A stretch of 64,000 nucleotides of DNA from a virus, in IMG/VR virus record IMGVR_UViG_3300037337_000170, positions 62,001 to 126,000 of that record. One strand, given 5' to 3'. Made by a program: the position numbers and the translations under genes. The notes beneath the pieces are model-generated. The model did no database searches and had not been told where the DNA came from. It saw only the letters and a program-made list of their open reading frames with translations. How positions within the stretch are numbered: position 1 is the first letter of the stretch; every line of letters begins with the position of its first letter. Shown here piece by piece: positions 1-7,838 of the stretch.

Positions 1-1
1 T

Positions 2-31
2 GTTACTGAACTAGAAAAGTTCGTTGGTTAA
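2..31 (+). CDS. 3' end of a fibre-accessory gene (partial)
   Basis: The window opens inside a gene. The last nine codons read VTELEKFVG followed by TAA. This is nearly the same as the C-terminus of the gene at 2267-2770 (ITELEKFVG), so the truncated gene is probably a paralogue of that small fibre-associated protein. It sits directly before another fibre gene, as the second copy also does. Only the tail is visible, so the assignment rests on this short match and the matching context. Confidence 0.6.
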   Translation, partial: VTELEKFVG

Positions 32-36
32 CCGAT

Positions 37-44
37 TATAAATA
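37..44 (+). promoter_or_regulatory. T4-type late promoter TATAAATA
   Basis: Perfect match to the T4 late promoter -10 element recognised by host RNA polymerase carrying gp55. It lies 15 bases before the fibre start at 60 and is followed by an AAGGAAC ribosome-binding site. gp55 and the gp45 clamp are both encoded later in the window. Confidence 0.75.
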
Positions 45-59
45 ACCCAAAGGAACTTC

Positions 60-653
60 ATGGCATATATCGGTAATCAACCATCAAGTGGTGCATTCAG
101 AAAACTAGACACTCTGGTATTCAATGGAAGTACGGCTACATTCGGGCTTATAGCTGGTGGAGTTGCTGTATCACCAGGTACGGCAACCAATCTAATTATC
201 AGTCTTAATGGTGTGGTACAGGAGCCTGGTACTTCATATGATGTTTCTGGTTCTAATATCACATTCAGTTCGGCGCCAGGTGCGGGGTCTACATTTTTCG
301 GGGTTCAACTAGGTTCAGTAGGTACTGTTAACATTGTTACTGATGGTTCTATTACCGCAGATAAGCTAAGCGTAACCCCGATTCCAGTAATCAAAGGTGG
401 TACCGGTACGGCATCATTGACAGGGCTTGTAAAAGGTAACGGTACTGGTGCATTAACAGAGGCAGTATCTGGTACTGATATCAAGACTGTTAACGATGTG
501 CCTGTTCTTGGTTCTGGTAATATTACAGTGCAAGTACCATTGGTTTCTGGTACTAACATTAAGACAATCAATGGAGTCACATTACTTGGCTCAGGAAACT
601 ACGAGATAATTTCAGGCTCGGATATTGCCAATTATATGGCAGGAATAATTTAA
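60..653 (+). CDS. tail fibre protein, short
   Basis: Likely virion fibre or fibre-base protein of 197 residues. The N-terminus (MAYIGNQP) resembles the start of the fibre at 2809 (MSYIGNRP), suggesting a shared attachment domain. Residues about 108-183 form a Gly/Thr/Val-rich beta-repeat module containing GGTGTASLTGLVKGNGTG and SGTDIKTVN, which is duplicated at the DNA level in the fibre at 5062. It follows a perfect late promoter and a good Shine-Dalgarno and ends just before the next small structural gene. It lacks a long C-terminal tip, so it may act as a connector or as a fibre whose tip is supplied by neighbours. Family assignment is by composition and context. Confidence 0.65.
   Translation: MAYIGNQPSSGAFRKLDTLVFNGSTATFGLIAGGVAVSPGTATNLIISLNGVVQEPGTSYDVSGSNITFSSAPGAGSTFFGVQLGSVGTVNIVTDGSITADKLSVTPIPVIKGGTGTASLTGLVKGNGTGALTEAVSGTDIKTVNDVPVLGSGNITVQVPLVSGTNIKTINGVTLLGSGNYEIISGSDIANYMAGII
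381..600 (+). repeat. fibre module, copy 1
   Basis: This 220-base block is collinear without gaps with 5113-5332 in another fibre gene and highly similar, with many differences at third codon positions. It encodes the GGTGTASLTGLVKGNG / SGTDIKTVN beta-repeat. It looks like a recombining fibre cassette. Confidence 0.8.
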
Positions 654-662
654 GGGAACAAT

Positions 663-1061
663 ATGGCTTCAACGGGTAATTATGCATCAACACCTAGAAC
701 CGGTGTAGTTGTAATCGATACGGCAAATACAGCAAGGGATGGTACCGGTACTCTAGGCACTGTTCTATTAGCGCCAGCATCTGGTTCTAGAATTGATGGC
801 CTTGATATTCAGGCAGTTGGTACAACCACTGCCGGTATGGTTCGCTTGTTTGTTCACAATGGAACTACGGCATTTCTGCTGACAGAAATTCCTGTGATCG
901 CGGTCACACCAGGTGCTGCGATTCCAGCTTGGTCTGTGCATTTGAGTACAAATAGCAATCCTAATTTTCCGATTGTCCTAGGTTCTGGCTTTAGTCTTCG
1001 TGCATCAACAAATAATGCTGATGCCTTCAATATTATTACCACCCAGGCAGGAGACTTCTGA
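663..1061 (+). CDS. small virion/fibre-associated protein, unknown
   Basis: A 132-residue protein rich in Thr, Ala, Gly and hydrophobic beta-strand stretches, without transmembrane segments or recognisable catalytic motifs. It sits between a fibre gene and the glycine-rich protein at 1061, and its stop overlaps that gene's ATG by one base, so the two are translationally coupled. Composition and position suggest a structural protein of the fibre or baseplate periphery. I do not recognise the family with certainty. Confidence 0.6.
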   Translation: MASTGNYASTPRTGVVVIDTANTARDGTGTLGTVLLAPASGSRIDGLDIQAVGTTTAGMVRLFVHNGTTAFLLTEIPVIAVTPGAAIPAWSVHLSTNSNPNFPIVLGSGFSLRASTNNADAFNIITTQAGDF

Positions 1062-2266
1062 TGAACAAAGGTACATACGGTTATTCCCTTCCACCGAATC
1101 AATCCACGCGGGTTGCACCGCCTGAGTGGCGTAGTTCTGAATTTATAACAGCAACTGTCTCCGGCAAGATTGTGCCGCAGAACGTCTTTCAGATCAAAGT
1201 TGATGTTGTTAGCGGGGCAGGTGGTGGGGCTAGGTTCGGCGGTATCGCTACAGGCGGCGGCGGCGGCGGGTATGGGTCTGCAATTATTGATGTGATACCC
1301 GGGCAACTGCTGCCTACTATTACCGTTGGGATGGGTGGTACTGCGCAACTTTCAAGTAACATAGCAGGCAATGCCGGTGGTACATCCAGCTTTGGCACGC
1401 TTATCAGCGTAACCGGTGGGGCAGGTGGATTAGTACAGGCCAATGCTGCAGCTACGCTTGCTGGTGGTGCAGGGGGTATACCAACGGTTGCCGCCGGTTT
1501 GCGGGGGGCTGTTGCTTTTGCTGGCGGTGCTGGCGGCGCGAAAAGTGGGACGTCCCCAAGCTCGAGCCTTGGTACCGGTGGCGGTGCCATGGGGTCGGCT
1601 CTTGGAGTTGGCGGTGCTGGCGGCGCAGTGGCTTTAAACGCTAATAATGGACCTCAAGTAACAGGCGGCGGTGGTTTGGCAGGTGGGAACGGTGGGGCAA
1701 TAGTATCAACCTCTGCGGGTAACAACGGAACGGGCGGCGGTGGTGTGCGGTTTAGCGGTGGTGCTATTGCAAATGGCAGCACAGCAGGCGGCTCTGGCGG
1801 CGGGGGTACAGCAGGCAATGGGCAGACTTGCCTCGGCTCATCTAGCGCCAGTGGGTCTGGAATACTTGCTACCGCTGCATTAGGCAATAATACGGGAGCG
1901 AATGGGACCAATGGGCACACTAATGCAGTCTCGATTGCACAGGTACTCACCGGCAATCTTTATTCCGGTAGCGGCGGTGGTGGCGGCGGCATGGGCAGCG
2001 GCGGTGACGGTGGTTTTGGCGGTGGCGGCGGCGGTGGCGGTTCTGGCTTCGCCGGTGGCTCAGGTGGTTTTGGCGGCGGTGGTGGCGGCGGCGTCGCCGG
2101 TGGCACAGGTGGTTTTGGCGGCGGTGGTGGCGGCGGCATGGGCAGCGGCGGTGGTGGCGGCGGCATGGGCAGCGGCGGTGACGGTGGTTTTGGCGGTGGC
2201 GGCGGCGGTGGCGGCGGTTTTGGCGGCGACGGTTTTGTCCTTCTGTCGTACACCGAGGGCTACTAA
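1061..2266 (+). CDS. glycine-rich adhesin-like tail fibre tip
   Basis: A 401-residue protein. Residues about 45-300 are rich in GGAGG and GGGG motifs. The last 110 residues are almost pure polyglycine with short breaks (MGSGGDGGFGGGG, GSGGFGGGG) ending in DGFVLLSYTEGY. Polyglycine-sandwich tips are known in T4-like receptor-binding adhesins, so the distal tip that touches the receptor is a reasonable role. The GC content is far above the flanking genes, suggesting recent acquisition or repeat expansion. The gene overlaps its upstream neighbour by one base and abuts the next (TAA then ATG). The two other long fibres (2809, 5062) also end in glycine-rich tips with different sequences. Confidence 0.65.
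   Translation: MNKGTYGYSLPPNQSTRVAPPEWRSSEFITATVSGKIVPQNVFQIKVDVVSGAGGGARFGGIATGGGGGGYGSAIIDVIPGQLLPTITVGMGGTAQLSSNIAGNAGGTSSFGTLISVTGGAGGLVQANAAATLAGGAGGIPTVAAGLRGAVAFAGGAGGAKSGTSPSSSLGTGGGAMGSALGVGGAGGAVALNANNGPQVTGGGGLAGGNGGAIVSTSAGNNGTGGGGVRFSGGAIANGSTAGGSGGGGTAGNGQTCLGSSSASGSGILATAALGNNTGANGTNGHTNAVSIAQVLTGNLYSGSGGGGGGMGSGGDGGFGGGGGGGGSGFAGGSGGFGGGGGGGVAGGTGGFGGGGGGGMGSGGGGGGMGSGGDGGFGGGGGGGGGFGGDGFVLLSYTEGY
1970..2040 (+). repeat. 71-bp exact direct repeat in adhesin tip, copy 1
   Basis: Identical to 2144-2214, 174 bases downstream in the same frame (58 codons). It encodes the polyglycine block with MGSGGDGGFGG. Exact repeats of this kind can change tip length by recombination. Confidence 0.85.
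2144..2214 (+). repeat. 71-bp exact direct repeat in adhesin tip, copy 2
   Basis: Second copy of 1970-2040, in frame. The DNA between the copies is also glycine-codon repeat, so slippage or misassembly is possible here. Confidence 0.85.
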
Positions 2267-2770
2267 ATGAAAGCCTGGATTGAAAACGGCGCTGTCCGTG
2301 ATATCGCCCAAGGCAACCCACAGGAAAATTATCATCCTGACGTTGCTGCGCTCTACGACACCGAGGTGCCCAACGGCACAGTAGGTGGTGCAACGCTAGT
2401 AGCTGGTGTGTGGACAAACCCGCCACCGCCACCGCCTTATGTTGCTCCACCTTATGTCGAACCACCTGCACCACCTGAGATTCGGCGCATAACTAGACTA
2501 GCATTTCGTAACCGATTTACTAGGCTAGAAAAGATCGCATTAGAATTAGCCGGGCTAGATGATCCAGCTATGACTACCGATCAACGAACACAGGCAGCAG
2601 CTTTACGAGCTGATGCAGCTGATTTAGCTGCTGCCACGTTTGTTGATCTTGATCGAGCCGATACCAGAGCAGGAGTTGAACTTCTAGAAGCTGCCGGTCT
2701 ACTAGAAGTTGATAGAGCCCTAGAAATTCTAGATACACCTATTACTGAACTAGAAAAATTTGTTGGATAA
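2267..2770 (+). CDS. fibre-associated small protein (possible assembly chaperone)
   Basis: A 167-residue protein. The N-terminal part (MKAWIENGAVRDIA...) resembles short fibre-cluster accessory proteins. Residues about 45-70 form a Pro-rich linker (PPPPPPYVAPPYVEPPAPPE). The remainder is an Ala/Leu/Asp-rich helical domain ending in ITELEKFVG. It starts directly after the adhesin stop codon, as tail-fibre assembly genes often do. The same C-terminus is present in the truncated gene at 2-31, so the accessory gene has been duplicated together with its fibre. Chaperone function is inferred from position only. Confidence 0.55.
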   Translation: MKAWIENGAVRDIAQGNPQENYHPDVAALYDTEVPNGTVGGATLVAGVWTNPPPPPPYVAPPYVEPPAPPEIRRITRLAFRNRFTRLEKIALELAGLDDPAMTTDQRTQAAALRADAADLAAATFVDLDRADTRAGVELLEAAGLLEVDRALEILDTPITELEKFVG

Positions 2771-2784
2771 ACTCAAATGACTTT

Positions 2785-2792
2785 TATAAATA
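2785..2792 (+). promoter_or_regulatory. T4-type late promoter TATAAATA
   Basis: Perfect late -10 element 16 bases before the fibre start at 2809, followed by an AGGAGA ribosome-binding site. Confidence 0.75.
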
Positions 2793-2808
2793 AAATAGGA
2801 GACTACAC

Positions 2809-3912
2809 ATGAGTTATATAGGCAATCGACCAAACAACCCACAGATCGGACCGGCATCATCGACTACTATTACTGCGACCACATTGCAGACAGTATTCAG
2901 TATTGCCTATACACCTGGCTTTATTACAGTATTTCAGAACGGCGCGCTTTTAGTTCCTTTTTCTGATTATACTACAAATGCAGGGACCTCTGTTACATTA
3001 GTTACCGGTGCGACTGTAGGCGATGAACTTACATTTATTGTTGGTAATGCGGTTGCTAATGGTGAGGTGGTTACTGCGACTACTGCCACATTTGCTACTA
3101 ATGCGGCAACAGCGACCAATGCGGTAACAGCGAACAATGCTACTCTTGCTGCAACAGCTACAAATGCGCTTTCACTAGGCGGTACACTAGCGGCCAATTA
3201 TTCGCTGGTAGCTAATAGTGTGTCCAGCGTCAACGGTACCACCGGGCCGGTCCAAGGCGTTGTCTTTGACGCACCAACTGACGGCGAAAACTACCTCCGC
3301 GCTGGCTCTGCCTGGGTGGTGTCCGTTGCGCCTATTGACCGCGTGCCGCAAATGCTTGTCATCACATCTACCCAGACATGGGCGCCGCCCGTTGGTGTGA
3401 CACGGGCGAAATTGACTGTGATCGGTGGTGGCGGTGCGAGTGGAACCGCGACATCTCAAGTCGGCGGCGGGGGCGGGGGCGGTGGTAGCGCTGTTTCCGT
3501 GTTGACCGTTTCCAGCGCAACAACCTACACTGCAACAGTTGGTGCTGGCGGCGCAGCCGCCGCCCAAAGCGGCAACCTAAACGGGAATGCTGGCGGAGCA
3601 AGCTCATTTTCAGGCAGTGGCATCACAACAATGACAGCAAATGGAGGTGGTGGTGGGCAAAGCTATCAGGGCAACGTGGGCGGCACAGCCACAGGGGGGC
3701 AAATCAACATCCCTGGCGGCAGCGGCAACGGATCAGCAACAAATAACAACACGCCGCCGCCGCACGGCGGCGAAACGCTTCTGTCGCCAAGAACTGTGCA
3801 GCCCGGTAGCGGGGGCCTGGCCGGGCAGGGGTTCGGAGCGGGAGGCGTTGCGCCATTCAACGCCACCACGACATTTGCTGGTGCCGCCGGCGTCATCGTT
3901 ATCGAATTCTGA
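2809..3912 (+). CDS. tail fibre with glycine-rich tip
   Basis: A 367-residue fibre. The N-terminal domain (MSYIGNRP..., about residues 1-85) is related to that of the gene at 60. Residues about 85-130 are Ala/Thr/Asn repeats (ATNAVTANNATLAATATN), typical of a trimeric shaft. The C-terminal half is glycine-rich (GGGGGGGG, GNVGGTATGG) and ends in AGVIVIEF. GC content rises sharply from about position 3200, marking a recombined distal domain on an older proximal domain. It has its own late promoter and Shine-Dalgarno. Likely an alternative receptor-binding fibre. Confidence 0.7.
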   Translation: MSYIGNRPNNPQIGPASSTTITATTLQTVFSIAYTPGFITVFQNGALLVPFSDYTTNAGTSVTLVTGATVGDELTFIVGNAVANGEVVTATTATFATNAATATNAVTANNATLAATATNALSLGGTLAANYSLVANSVSSVNGTTGPVQGVVFDAPTDGENYLRAGSAWVVSVAPIDRVPQMLVITSTQTWAPPVGVTRAKLTVIGGGGASGTATSQVGGGGGGGGSAVSVLTVSSATTYTATVGAGGAAAAQSGNLNGNAGGASSFSGSGITTMTANGGGGGQSYQGNVGGTATGGQINIPGGSGNGSATNNNTPPPHGGETLLSPRTVQPGSGGLAGQGFGAGGVAPFNATTTFAGAAGVIVIEF

Positions 3913-3922
3913 AAGACTCAAC

Positions 3923-4456
3923 ATGATCGCAGCACAAATTAACTCTACCGGCCTTGTCACAAACACCATCATTGTTGATTCGCTCAACGTCATACCCGGC
4001 CTGATTGACGGCACAGGCGCAGCCATTGGCGATACATGGGACGGCTCGGCATTTATCCATCCGACCCCACCCACCATCCCACTCGCCACCCGCCAAGCCG
4101 CAGCATGGGAGCGCATTAAAACCGAGCGCGTCCGGCGCAAGGTATTGGGTGTCAAAGTCGGCGCGCATTGGTTTCACAGCGACGCAGACAGCCGCATTCA
4201 GCAATTGGGCTTGGTTATCATGGGCACATCAGTCCCAGCGGTGCAGTGGAAAACGCTCACACCGAACGGATCATCTGTATTTGTAACAATGACACAAGCG
4301 ATTGCCGCAGGCATTTTTCAGAATACGGCAGCAAGTGATACGGCTATATTTGAAGCAGCAGAGACACATAGACTGGCAATGGAAGCAAGCTCTACTCCAG
4401 AAAGTTATGAGTTCACTTCTGGATGGCCTATCTCAATTGAAGATCAAGCAGATTAA
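3923..4456 (+). CDS. fibre-cluster accessory protein, DUF4376-like
   Basis: Translation from ATG 3923 gives 177 residues; the open frame extends upstream only as a shadow of the preceding gene. The first ~45 residues (ITGLVTNTIIVDSLNVIPGLID-type) match the start of the gene at 6246 (ITGGIVANTIEVESLDFLPGL-type), so both have the same N-terminal domain. The C-terminal part (ERIKTERVRRKVLGVKV, SRIQQL, VQWKT, FVTMTQA) matches the pattern of DUF4376, found in phage tail-fibre regions. It follows the fibre at 2809 by ten bases. Probably a small tail or fibre-assembly protein. Confidence 0.6.
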   Translation: MIAAQINSTGLVTNTIIVDSLNVIPGLIDGTGAAIGDTWDGSAFIHPTPPTIPLATRQAAAWERIKTERVRRKVLGVKVGAHWFHSDADSRIQQLGLVIMGTSVPAVQWKTLTPNGSSVFVTMTQAIAAGIFQNTAASDTAIFEAAETHRLAMEASSTPESYEFTSGWPISIEDQAD

Positions 4457-4459
4457 TCT

Positions 4460-4978
4460 ATGAAACTAGCCTCTTACCATGGCACCAAGTCCGGCGTAAT
4501 GGGACTCGGCAATGTTTTAATAAGATACCGTCTTAAAGGCGTGTATTCTCATTCGGAGATAGTATTTGAGCCCGGTGATAATGTTGACGGGTTCATGCCG
4601 GATGGTACCACAGAACCTAATGAGTCAGGCGAAGTATGGTGTGCCTCTAGTACCGGATTAGATTTTATCCCAGACTGGAGTAAAGTTCGTGCAGGTAAAC
4701 TAGGTGGAGTTAGGTTTAAGAGAATTAAACTTGACCCAGCCAAATGGCGTATTGATGAGACAACGGCCGATCCTGTAAAGGCTGCATTATGGGCTGTTGA
4801 CAATCAGGGAATGCGTTATGATTGGCAATTGATCTTTGGTTTCATTGCCTGGGTAATACCAGAAAAGACAGGTCGGGTAATGTGTAGTGAGGCATGTGCT
4901 GAAATGCTAGGTTATAATGATTCTTGGAGATTGGATCCTTGCATTTTACGATCAGTCAATAATTATTCTATAACTTAA
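4460..4978 (+). CDS. permuted papain-like cysteine peptidase (NlpC/P60/YiiX type)
   Basis: 172 residues. A conserved His lies in YSHSEIVF near residue 32, and a Cys follows much later in MCSEACAEMLG near residue 141. This His-before-Cys order is characteristic of circularly permuted NlpC/P60-like enzymes. It follows the accessory gene at 3923 with a three-base gap, in a fibre operon. A paralogue with the same layout lies at 37933 in the second fibre cluster (GHVTHCEAIH, WFCNEWV, and a shared KRIKLDPAKW / KKIKLDLAKW segment). Substrate unknown: cell-wall peptide, amide or ester bonds are all possible. Confidence 0.65.
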   Translation: MKLASYHGTKSGVMGLGNVLIRYRLKGVYSHSEIVFEPGDNVDGFMPDGTTEPNESGEVWCASSTGLDFIPDWSKVRAGKLGGVRFKRIKLDPAKWRIDETTADPVKAALWAVDNQGMRYDWQLIFGFIAWVIPEKTGRVMCSEACAEMLGYNDSWRLDPCILRSVNNYSIT

Positions 4979-5049
4979 GATAGAAATACTATTGTAACAG
5001 GTTTGCATACTGACCTTGTTAACTAACATGATAAATAAGTACAATCCAC

Positions 5050-5057
5050 TATAAATA
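5050..5057 (+). promoter_or_regulatory. T4-type late promoter TATAAATA
   Basis: Perfect late -10 element only five bases before the ATG at 5062. If the transcript starts at the usual distance, the leader is almost absent and there is no Shine-Dalgarno, so translation of the fibre would be nearly leaderless or driven from upstream transcripts. Confidence 0.65.
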
Positions 5058-5061
5058 ACAT

Positions 5062-6246
5062 ATGAGCAATTCACAAAAATTATCACAATTGGTGCCTGGT
5101 GGTAACACTCCTATTCCGGTCAATAAGGGCGGCACCGGTACGGCATCATTGACTGGGCTTGTAAAAGGTAATGGTACTGGTGCATTAACTGCAGCAGTAT
5201 CTGGTACTGATATTAAGACCGTTAATGGTGTAACTTTTCTTGGCTCTGGTGATATTGCAGTACAAGTTCCATTGGTTTCTGGTACTAATATTCGCACAGT
5301 TAATGGTGCATCATTATTGACTGCTGGCAATTTGCAACTTGGTGCATCCCTAGTAGGATCTGCTCGTACTGCTAATACAGCATTAGGTATAGCCGATAAT
5401 TCTGCCTTAATTGATATCACCAGTGGCACGTTTACGCAAACATTCTCTGCCGCAGCAACGCTGGGCAGCGGTTGGTTCTGCTACATCCGCAACTCAGGCA
5501 CAGGTGACATCACGCTTGATCCGAACGCTTCGGAGTTAATTGACGGCTTGACCAGTTATGTGATGTATCCCGGCGAAGTGCGGCTGGTGCAGTGCGATGG
5601 GGTGGCGCTGAGGAGTGTGGTGTTGACGGCGTTTGCCAGAACGTTTATTACCTCGGGGACGTTTATTAAGCCACCGGGTTATTCCGTCATTTTCACCGAA
5701 CTATGGGCTGGTGGTGGCGGCGGCGGCAAAGGTACGAGTTATACGACGGCTGGGAACGGCGGCGCGTATATGACCCGACCTGTGATGGCCAGCACTATCC
5801 CCCCGACGGTGCTTGTAACTGTAGGAGCCGGCGGCACACCCGCTTCTGTAAATACTGCATCGGGCACCGCTGGCGGCGTATCCACACTAGGAACCTTGGT
5901 GAGCACAGACTCTGTGTCTGATTCGCGCGGGGGCAATCCGGGGCAAGCATATCCAGACATTCAAGGTACGTTTACTGGGGGGCGTTCAGCCACGTTCAGC
6001 ACCGGGTCTACGACTTTGGCCGGGTCCAGTATTTTCGGCGGTGGGGCTGGAGGTTCATTTAACTTAAATGCAACCACAATTGTGCCACCCGGAGTTAGTA
6101 ATTTTGGCGGTTCTGGGGGCTCAGCAGGTAATGCGGTAAGTGGGTCCGATGGAATTATTCCCGGCGGCGGAGGTGGAGTTACGCGCACAGGGCCTTTATC
6201 TGGCGCGGGCGCCCGCGGTGAAGTTCGTATCTGGGGAGTCGCATAA
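5062..6246 (+). CDS. tail fibre with glycine-rich tip
   Basis: A 394-residue fibre. Residues about 17-100 are the same GGTGTASLTGLVKGNGTG / SGTDIKTVNGV module found in the fibre at 60. Residues about 105-200 (SALIDITSGTFTQTF, GWFCYIRNSGTGDITLDPNASELIDG) form a beta-rich domain common in phage fibres. The tip from about residue 210 is glycine-rich and ends in GEVRIWGVA. GC content jumps at about 5430, so the distal part is probably a recent swap. Its stop overlaps the next ATG by one base. Confidence 0.7.
   Translation: MSNSQKLSQLVPGGNTPIPVNKGGTGTASLTGLVKGNGTGALTAAVSGTDIKTVNGVTFLGSGDIAVQVPLVSGTNIRTVNGASLLTAGNLQLGASLVGSARTANTALGIADNSALIDITSGTFTQTFSAAATLGSGWFCYIRNSGTGDITLDPNASELIDGLTSYVMYPGEVRLVQCDGVALRSVVLTAFARTFITSGTFIKPPGYSVIFTELWAGGGGGGKGTSYTTAGNGGAYMTRPVMASTIPPTVLVTVGAGGTPASVNTASGTAGGVSTLGTLVSTDSVSDSRGGNPGQAYPDIQGTFTGGRSATFSTGSTTLAGSSIFGGGAGGSFNLNATTIVPPGVSNFGGSGGSAGNAVSGSDGIIPGGGGGVTRTGPLSGAGARGEVRIWGVA
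5113..5332 (+). repeat. fibre module, copy 2
   Basis: Collinear with 381-600 without gaps. It marks the place where fibre genes share sequence and could recombine. Confidence 0.8.
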
Positions 6247-6644
6247 TGCGCGCACACATCATTACGGGCGGCATTGTCGCCAACACCATCGAAGTCGAAT
6301 CACTCGACTTTCTTCCCGGCCTGATCGCTGCGACTGAGGGCACCATTGGCGACCTCTACGCTAATGGCGTGTTCAGCAAGCCGCCTACACAGCCGACTGC
6401 TGTCCCATACTCAGTCACTCGTAGACAAGCCAAGCATGCACTACTACTAGCAGGTCTATTAGGTAATGTCCAACCGGCACTTGATGCTATTGCAGATCCG
6501 GTTCAAAAAACAATAATGCAAATTGAATGGGACGATAGTCAGGAATTTGAGCGTAACCGCCCTAGCCTAATCGCTATTGGTACGGCATTAGGTCTAGATT
6601 CTACTGAACTAGATGATCTATTCATTACTGCCAGCGGCTTATGA
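6246..6644 (+). CDS. fibre-cluster accessory protein
   Basis: 132 residues. The N-terminal ~40 residues are related to the gene at 3923 (HIITGGIVANTIEVESL). The C-terminal part (RRQAKHALLLAGLLGNVQPALDAIADPVQKTIMQIEWDDSQEFERN) is helical and differs from the DUF4376 part of the other copy; this pattern is common in small proteins at the end of phage fibre operons. One-base overlap with the fibre at 5062. Its 3' end is followed by an orphan minus-strand promoter whose transcript would be antisense to it. Confidence 0.6.
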   Translation: MRAHIITGGIVANTIEVESLDFLPGLIAATEGTIGDLYANGVFSKPPTQPTAVPYSVTRRQAKHALLLAGLLGNVQPALDAIADPVQKTIMQIEWDDSQEFERNRPSLIAIGTALGLDSTELDDLFITASGL

Positions 6645-6646
6645 CC

Positions 6647-6686
6647 CACTTACCGAACAACTGGAAGACATAGTCTATTATATCCA
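6647..6686 (-). repeat. 40-bp promoter-leader repeat, copy A
   Basis: 40 bases shared with 24879-24918 (three substitutions) and, over the rightmost 33 bases, with 44091-44123. On the minus strand it contains the TATAAT of an orphan promoter at its upstream end and then the conserved first transcribed bases. See the finding on antisense promoters. Confidence 0.85.
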
Positions 6687-6709
6687 AGAAACTTAGAACC
6701 TAAAATAAA
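6677..6709 (-). promoter_or_regulatory. orphan minus-strand promoter TTTATT-N21-TATAAT, copy A
   Basis: On the minus strand AAGTTTATT (6712-6704) is followed after exactly 21 bases by TATAAT (6682-6677). The same spacing is seen before gp55, gp45, gp43 and gp41 on the plus strand. No minus-strand gene lies downstream, so the transcript would be antisense to the fibre-accessory gene at 6246. Confidence 0.7.
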
Positions 6710-6724
6710 CTTGGGTTCTAAGTT
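6690..6724. promoter_or_regulatory. 11-bp perfect inverted repeat
   Basis: AACTTAGAACC (6690-6700) pairs with GGTTCTAAGTT (6714-6724) around a 13-base loop that carries the AATAAACTT box of the minus-strand promoter. There is no clear U-run, so an operator or mRNA-end hairpin is as likely as a terminator. Confidence 0.55.
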
Positions 6725-6742
6725 GTAATAATTTGTACACAA

Positions 6743-7495
6743 ATGGCCATTATCGCATCACGACAAAACTTAAAAGAATACTGCCTAAGGCGCCTAGGCG
6801 CACCATTAGTGCAGATTGACATTACCGATGAGTCAATGGATGATGCTATTGATGACTGCCTGTCCTTTATGCAGGAATATTATTTCGATGGGTCAGATAG
6901 ATTCTTCTATGGTCATCAAGTAACACAACTCGACATTGATAATAAGTATATTACGTTACCGCTCTACATCTGGGGTGTTAATGAGGTATTCAATGTTACC
7001 AACACAAGTGCTTCTCAAATGAGCATTTTCGATGTTGAATATCAAATGAGAGCGTCCGATCAATTTAGGGCTATTAGTACTGGCTCTGGTGGGTTAGTCT
7101 ATTATACCCAGATGATGACTACTCTATCCATGATGAACGAAATTCTTAATGTCAAGAAACAATTCAGATTCAACCGTAATAGTGATAAAATCTATATCGA
7201 CATGAACTGGAATAGTAGGGTAAATATTGGCACATGGATAATGCTTGATTGCTATGCGGTTATTGATCCTAACGAGAACAGTAAGTTCTGGAATAATCAC
7301 GCATTTAAAGAAATTGTTACGGCTAGGTTTAAAATGCAATGGGCTATGGCTTATTCCAAGTTCATGAACATTCAATTACCTGGTGGTGTACAAATTGATG
7401 GACGAGATAGTTATGCTACTGCCAAATCAGAATATGATGAACTAGCTGATGATATTATGAATAATAGTAGCCCAACAGGAATTTATTATGGTTGA
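6743..7495 (+). CDS. 13: neck protein gp13 (head completion)
   Basis: 250 residues; T4 gp13 is 309. It belongs to the neck that closes the DNA-filled head and joins the tail. The N-terminus (LKEYCLRRLGAPLVQIDITDESMDDAIDDCLSF, split here by one motif) follows the gp13 pattern of LRRLGAP then an acidic helix. The C-terminus (LPGGVQIDGRDSY ... PTGIYYG) matches the T4 gp13 ending (PGGVTIDGQ ... PFGILVG). It opens the head-tail joining cluster gp13-gp14-gp15, in T4 order. Its stop overlaps the next gene by eight bases. Confidence 0.85.
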   Translation: MAIIASRQNLKEYCLRRLGAPLVQIDITDESMDDAIDDCLSFMQEYYFDGSDRFFYGHQVTQLDIDNKYITLPLYIWGVNEVFNVTNTSASQMSIFDVEYQMRASDQFRAISTGSGGLVYYTQMMTTLSMMNEILNVKKQFRFNRNSDKIYIDMNWNSRVNIGTWIMLDCYAVIDPNENSKFWNNHAFKEIVTARFKMQWAMAYSKFMNIQLPGGVQIDGRDSYATAKSEYDELADDIMNNSSPTGIYYG

Positions 7496-7838
7496 CTATT
7501 TTATACATTTTGGTTATCTTCTACTGGCATCATACATTTTTTGGTGTCTTTATATAGCAACTATGGGATGCTATAGGGCGCATCTGGCTGGTCGGTTGGT
7601 TGGGATTACAAAAATTCTAGCCTATCCCTTGGTAATATTTGCGGTCATCGTTGATATTATTTTTCAATATACAGTTGCAACTGTATTATTTTTTGATCTA
7701 CCAAAAGCAAAAGAATATCTTGTTACCGACCGTCTACAAAGATATGTTGCTGGAAAAAACGACTGGCGTCGAAAGATTGCAGTATATATTTGTGATAATT
7801 TATTAGATGTATTTGATCCAACTGGAGATCACTGTTAA
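7488..7838 (+). CDS. small membrane protein inserted between gp13 and gp14
   Basis: 116 residues with hydrophobic segments at about 5-25 and 42-68, then a soluble tail with WRRKIAVYICDNLLDVFDPTGDHC. The C-terminal W-R-x(n)-LD-x-DP-G-HC pattern recurs in phage proteins of unknown role. It overlaps gp13 by eight bases and gp14 by one base (taatg), so it is expressed with the neck genes although membrane proteins are unexpected there. Function not known. Confidence 0.7.
   Translation: MVDYFIHFGYLLLASYIFWCLYIATMGCYRAHLAGRLVGITKILAYPLVIFAVIVDIIFQYTVATVLFFDLPKAKEYLVTDRLQRYVAGKNDWRRKIAVYICDNLLDVFDPTGDHC

Noticed and set aside
1654-2474. Long open frames opposite the glycine-rich adhesin
   Set aside because: They encode Pro/Arg/Ala/His-rich low-complexity products that mirror GGC/GGT repeats; compositional shadows.
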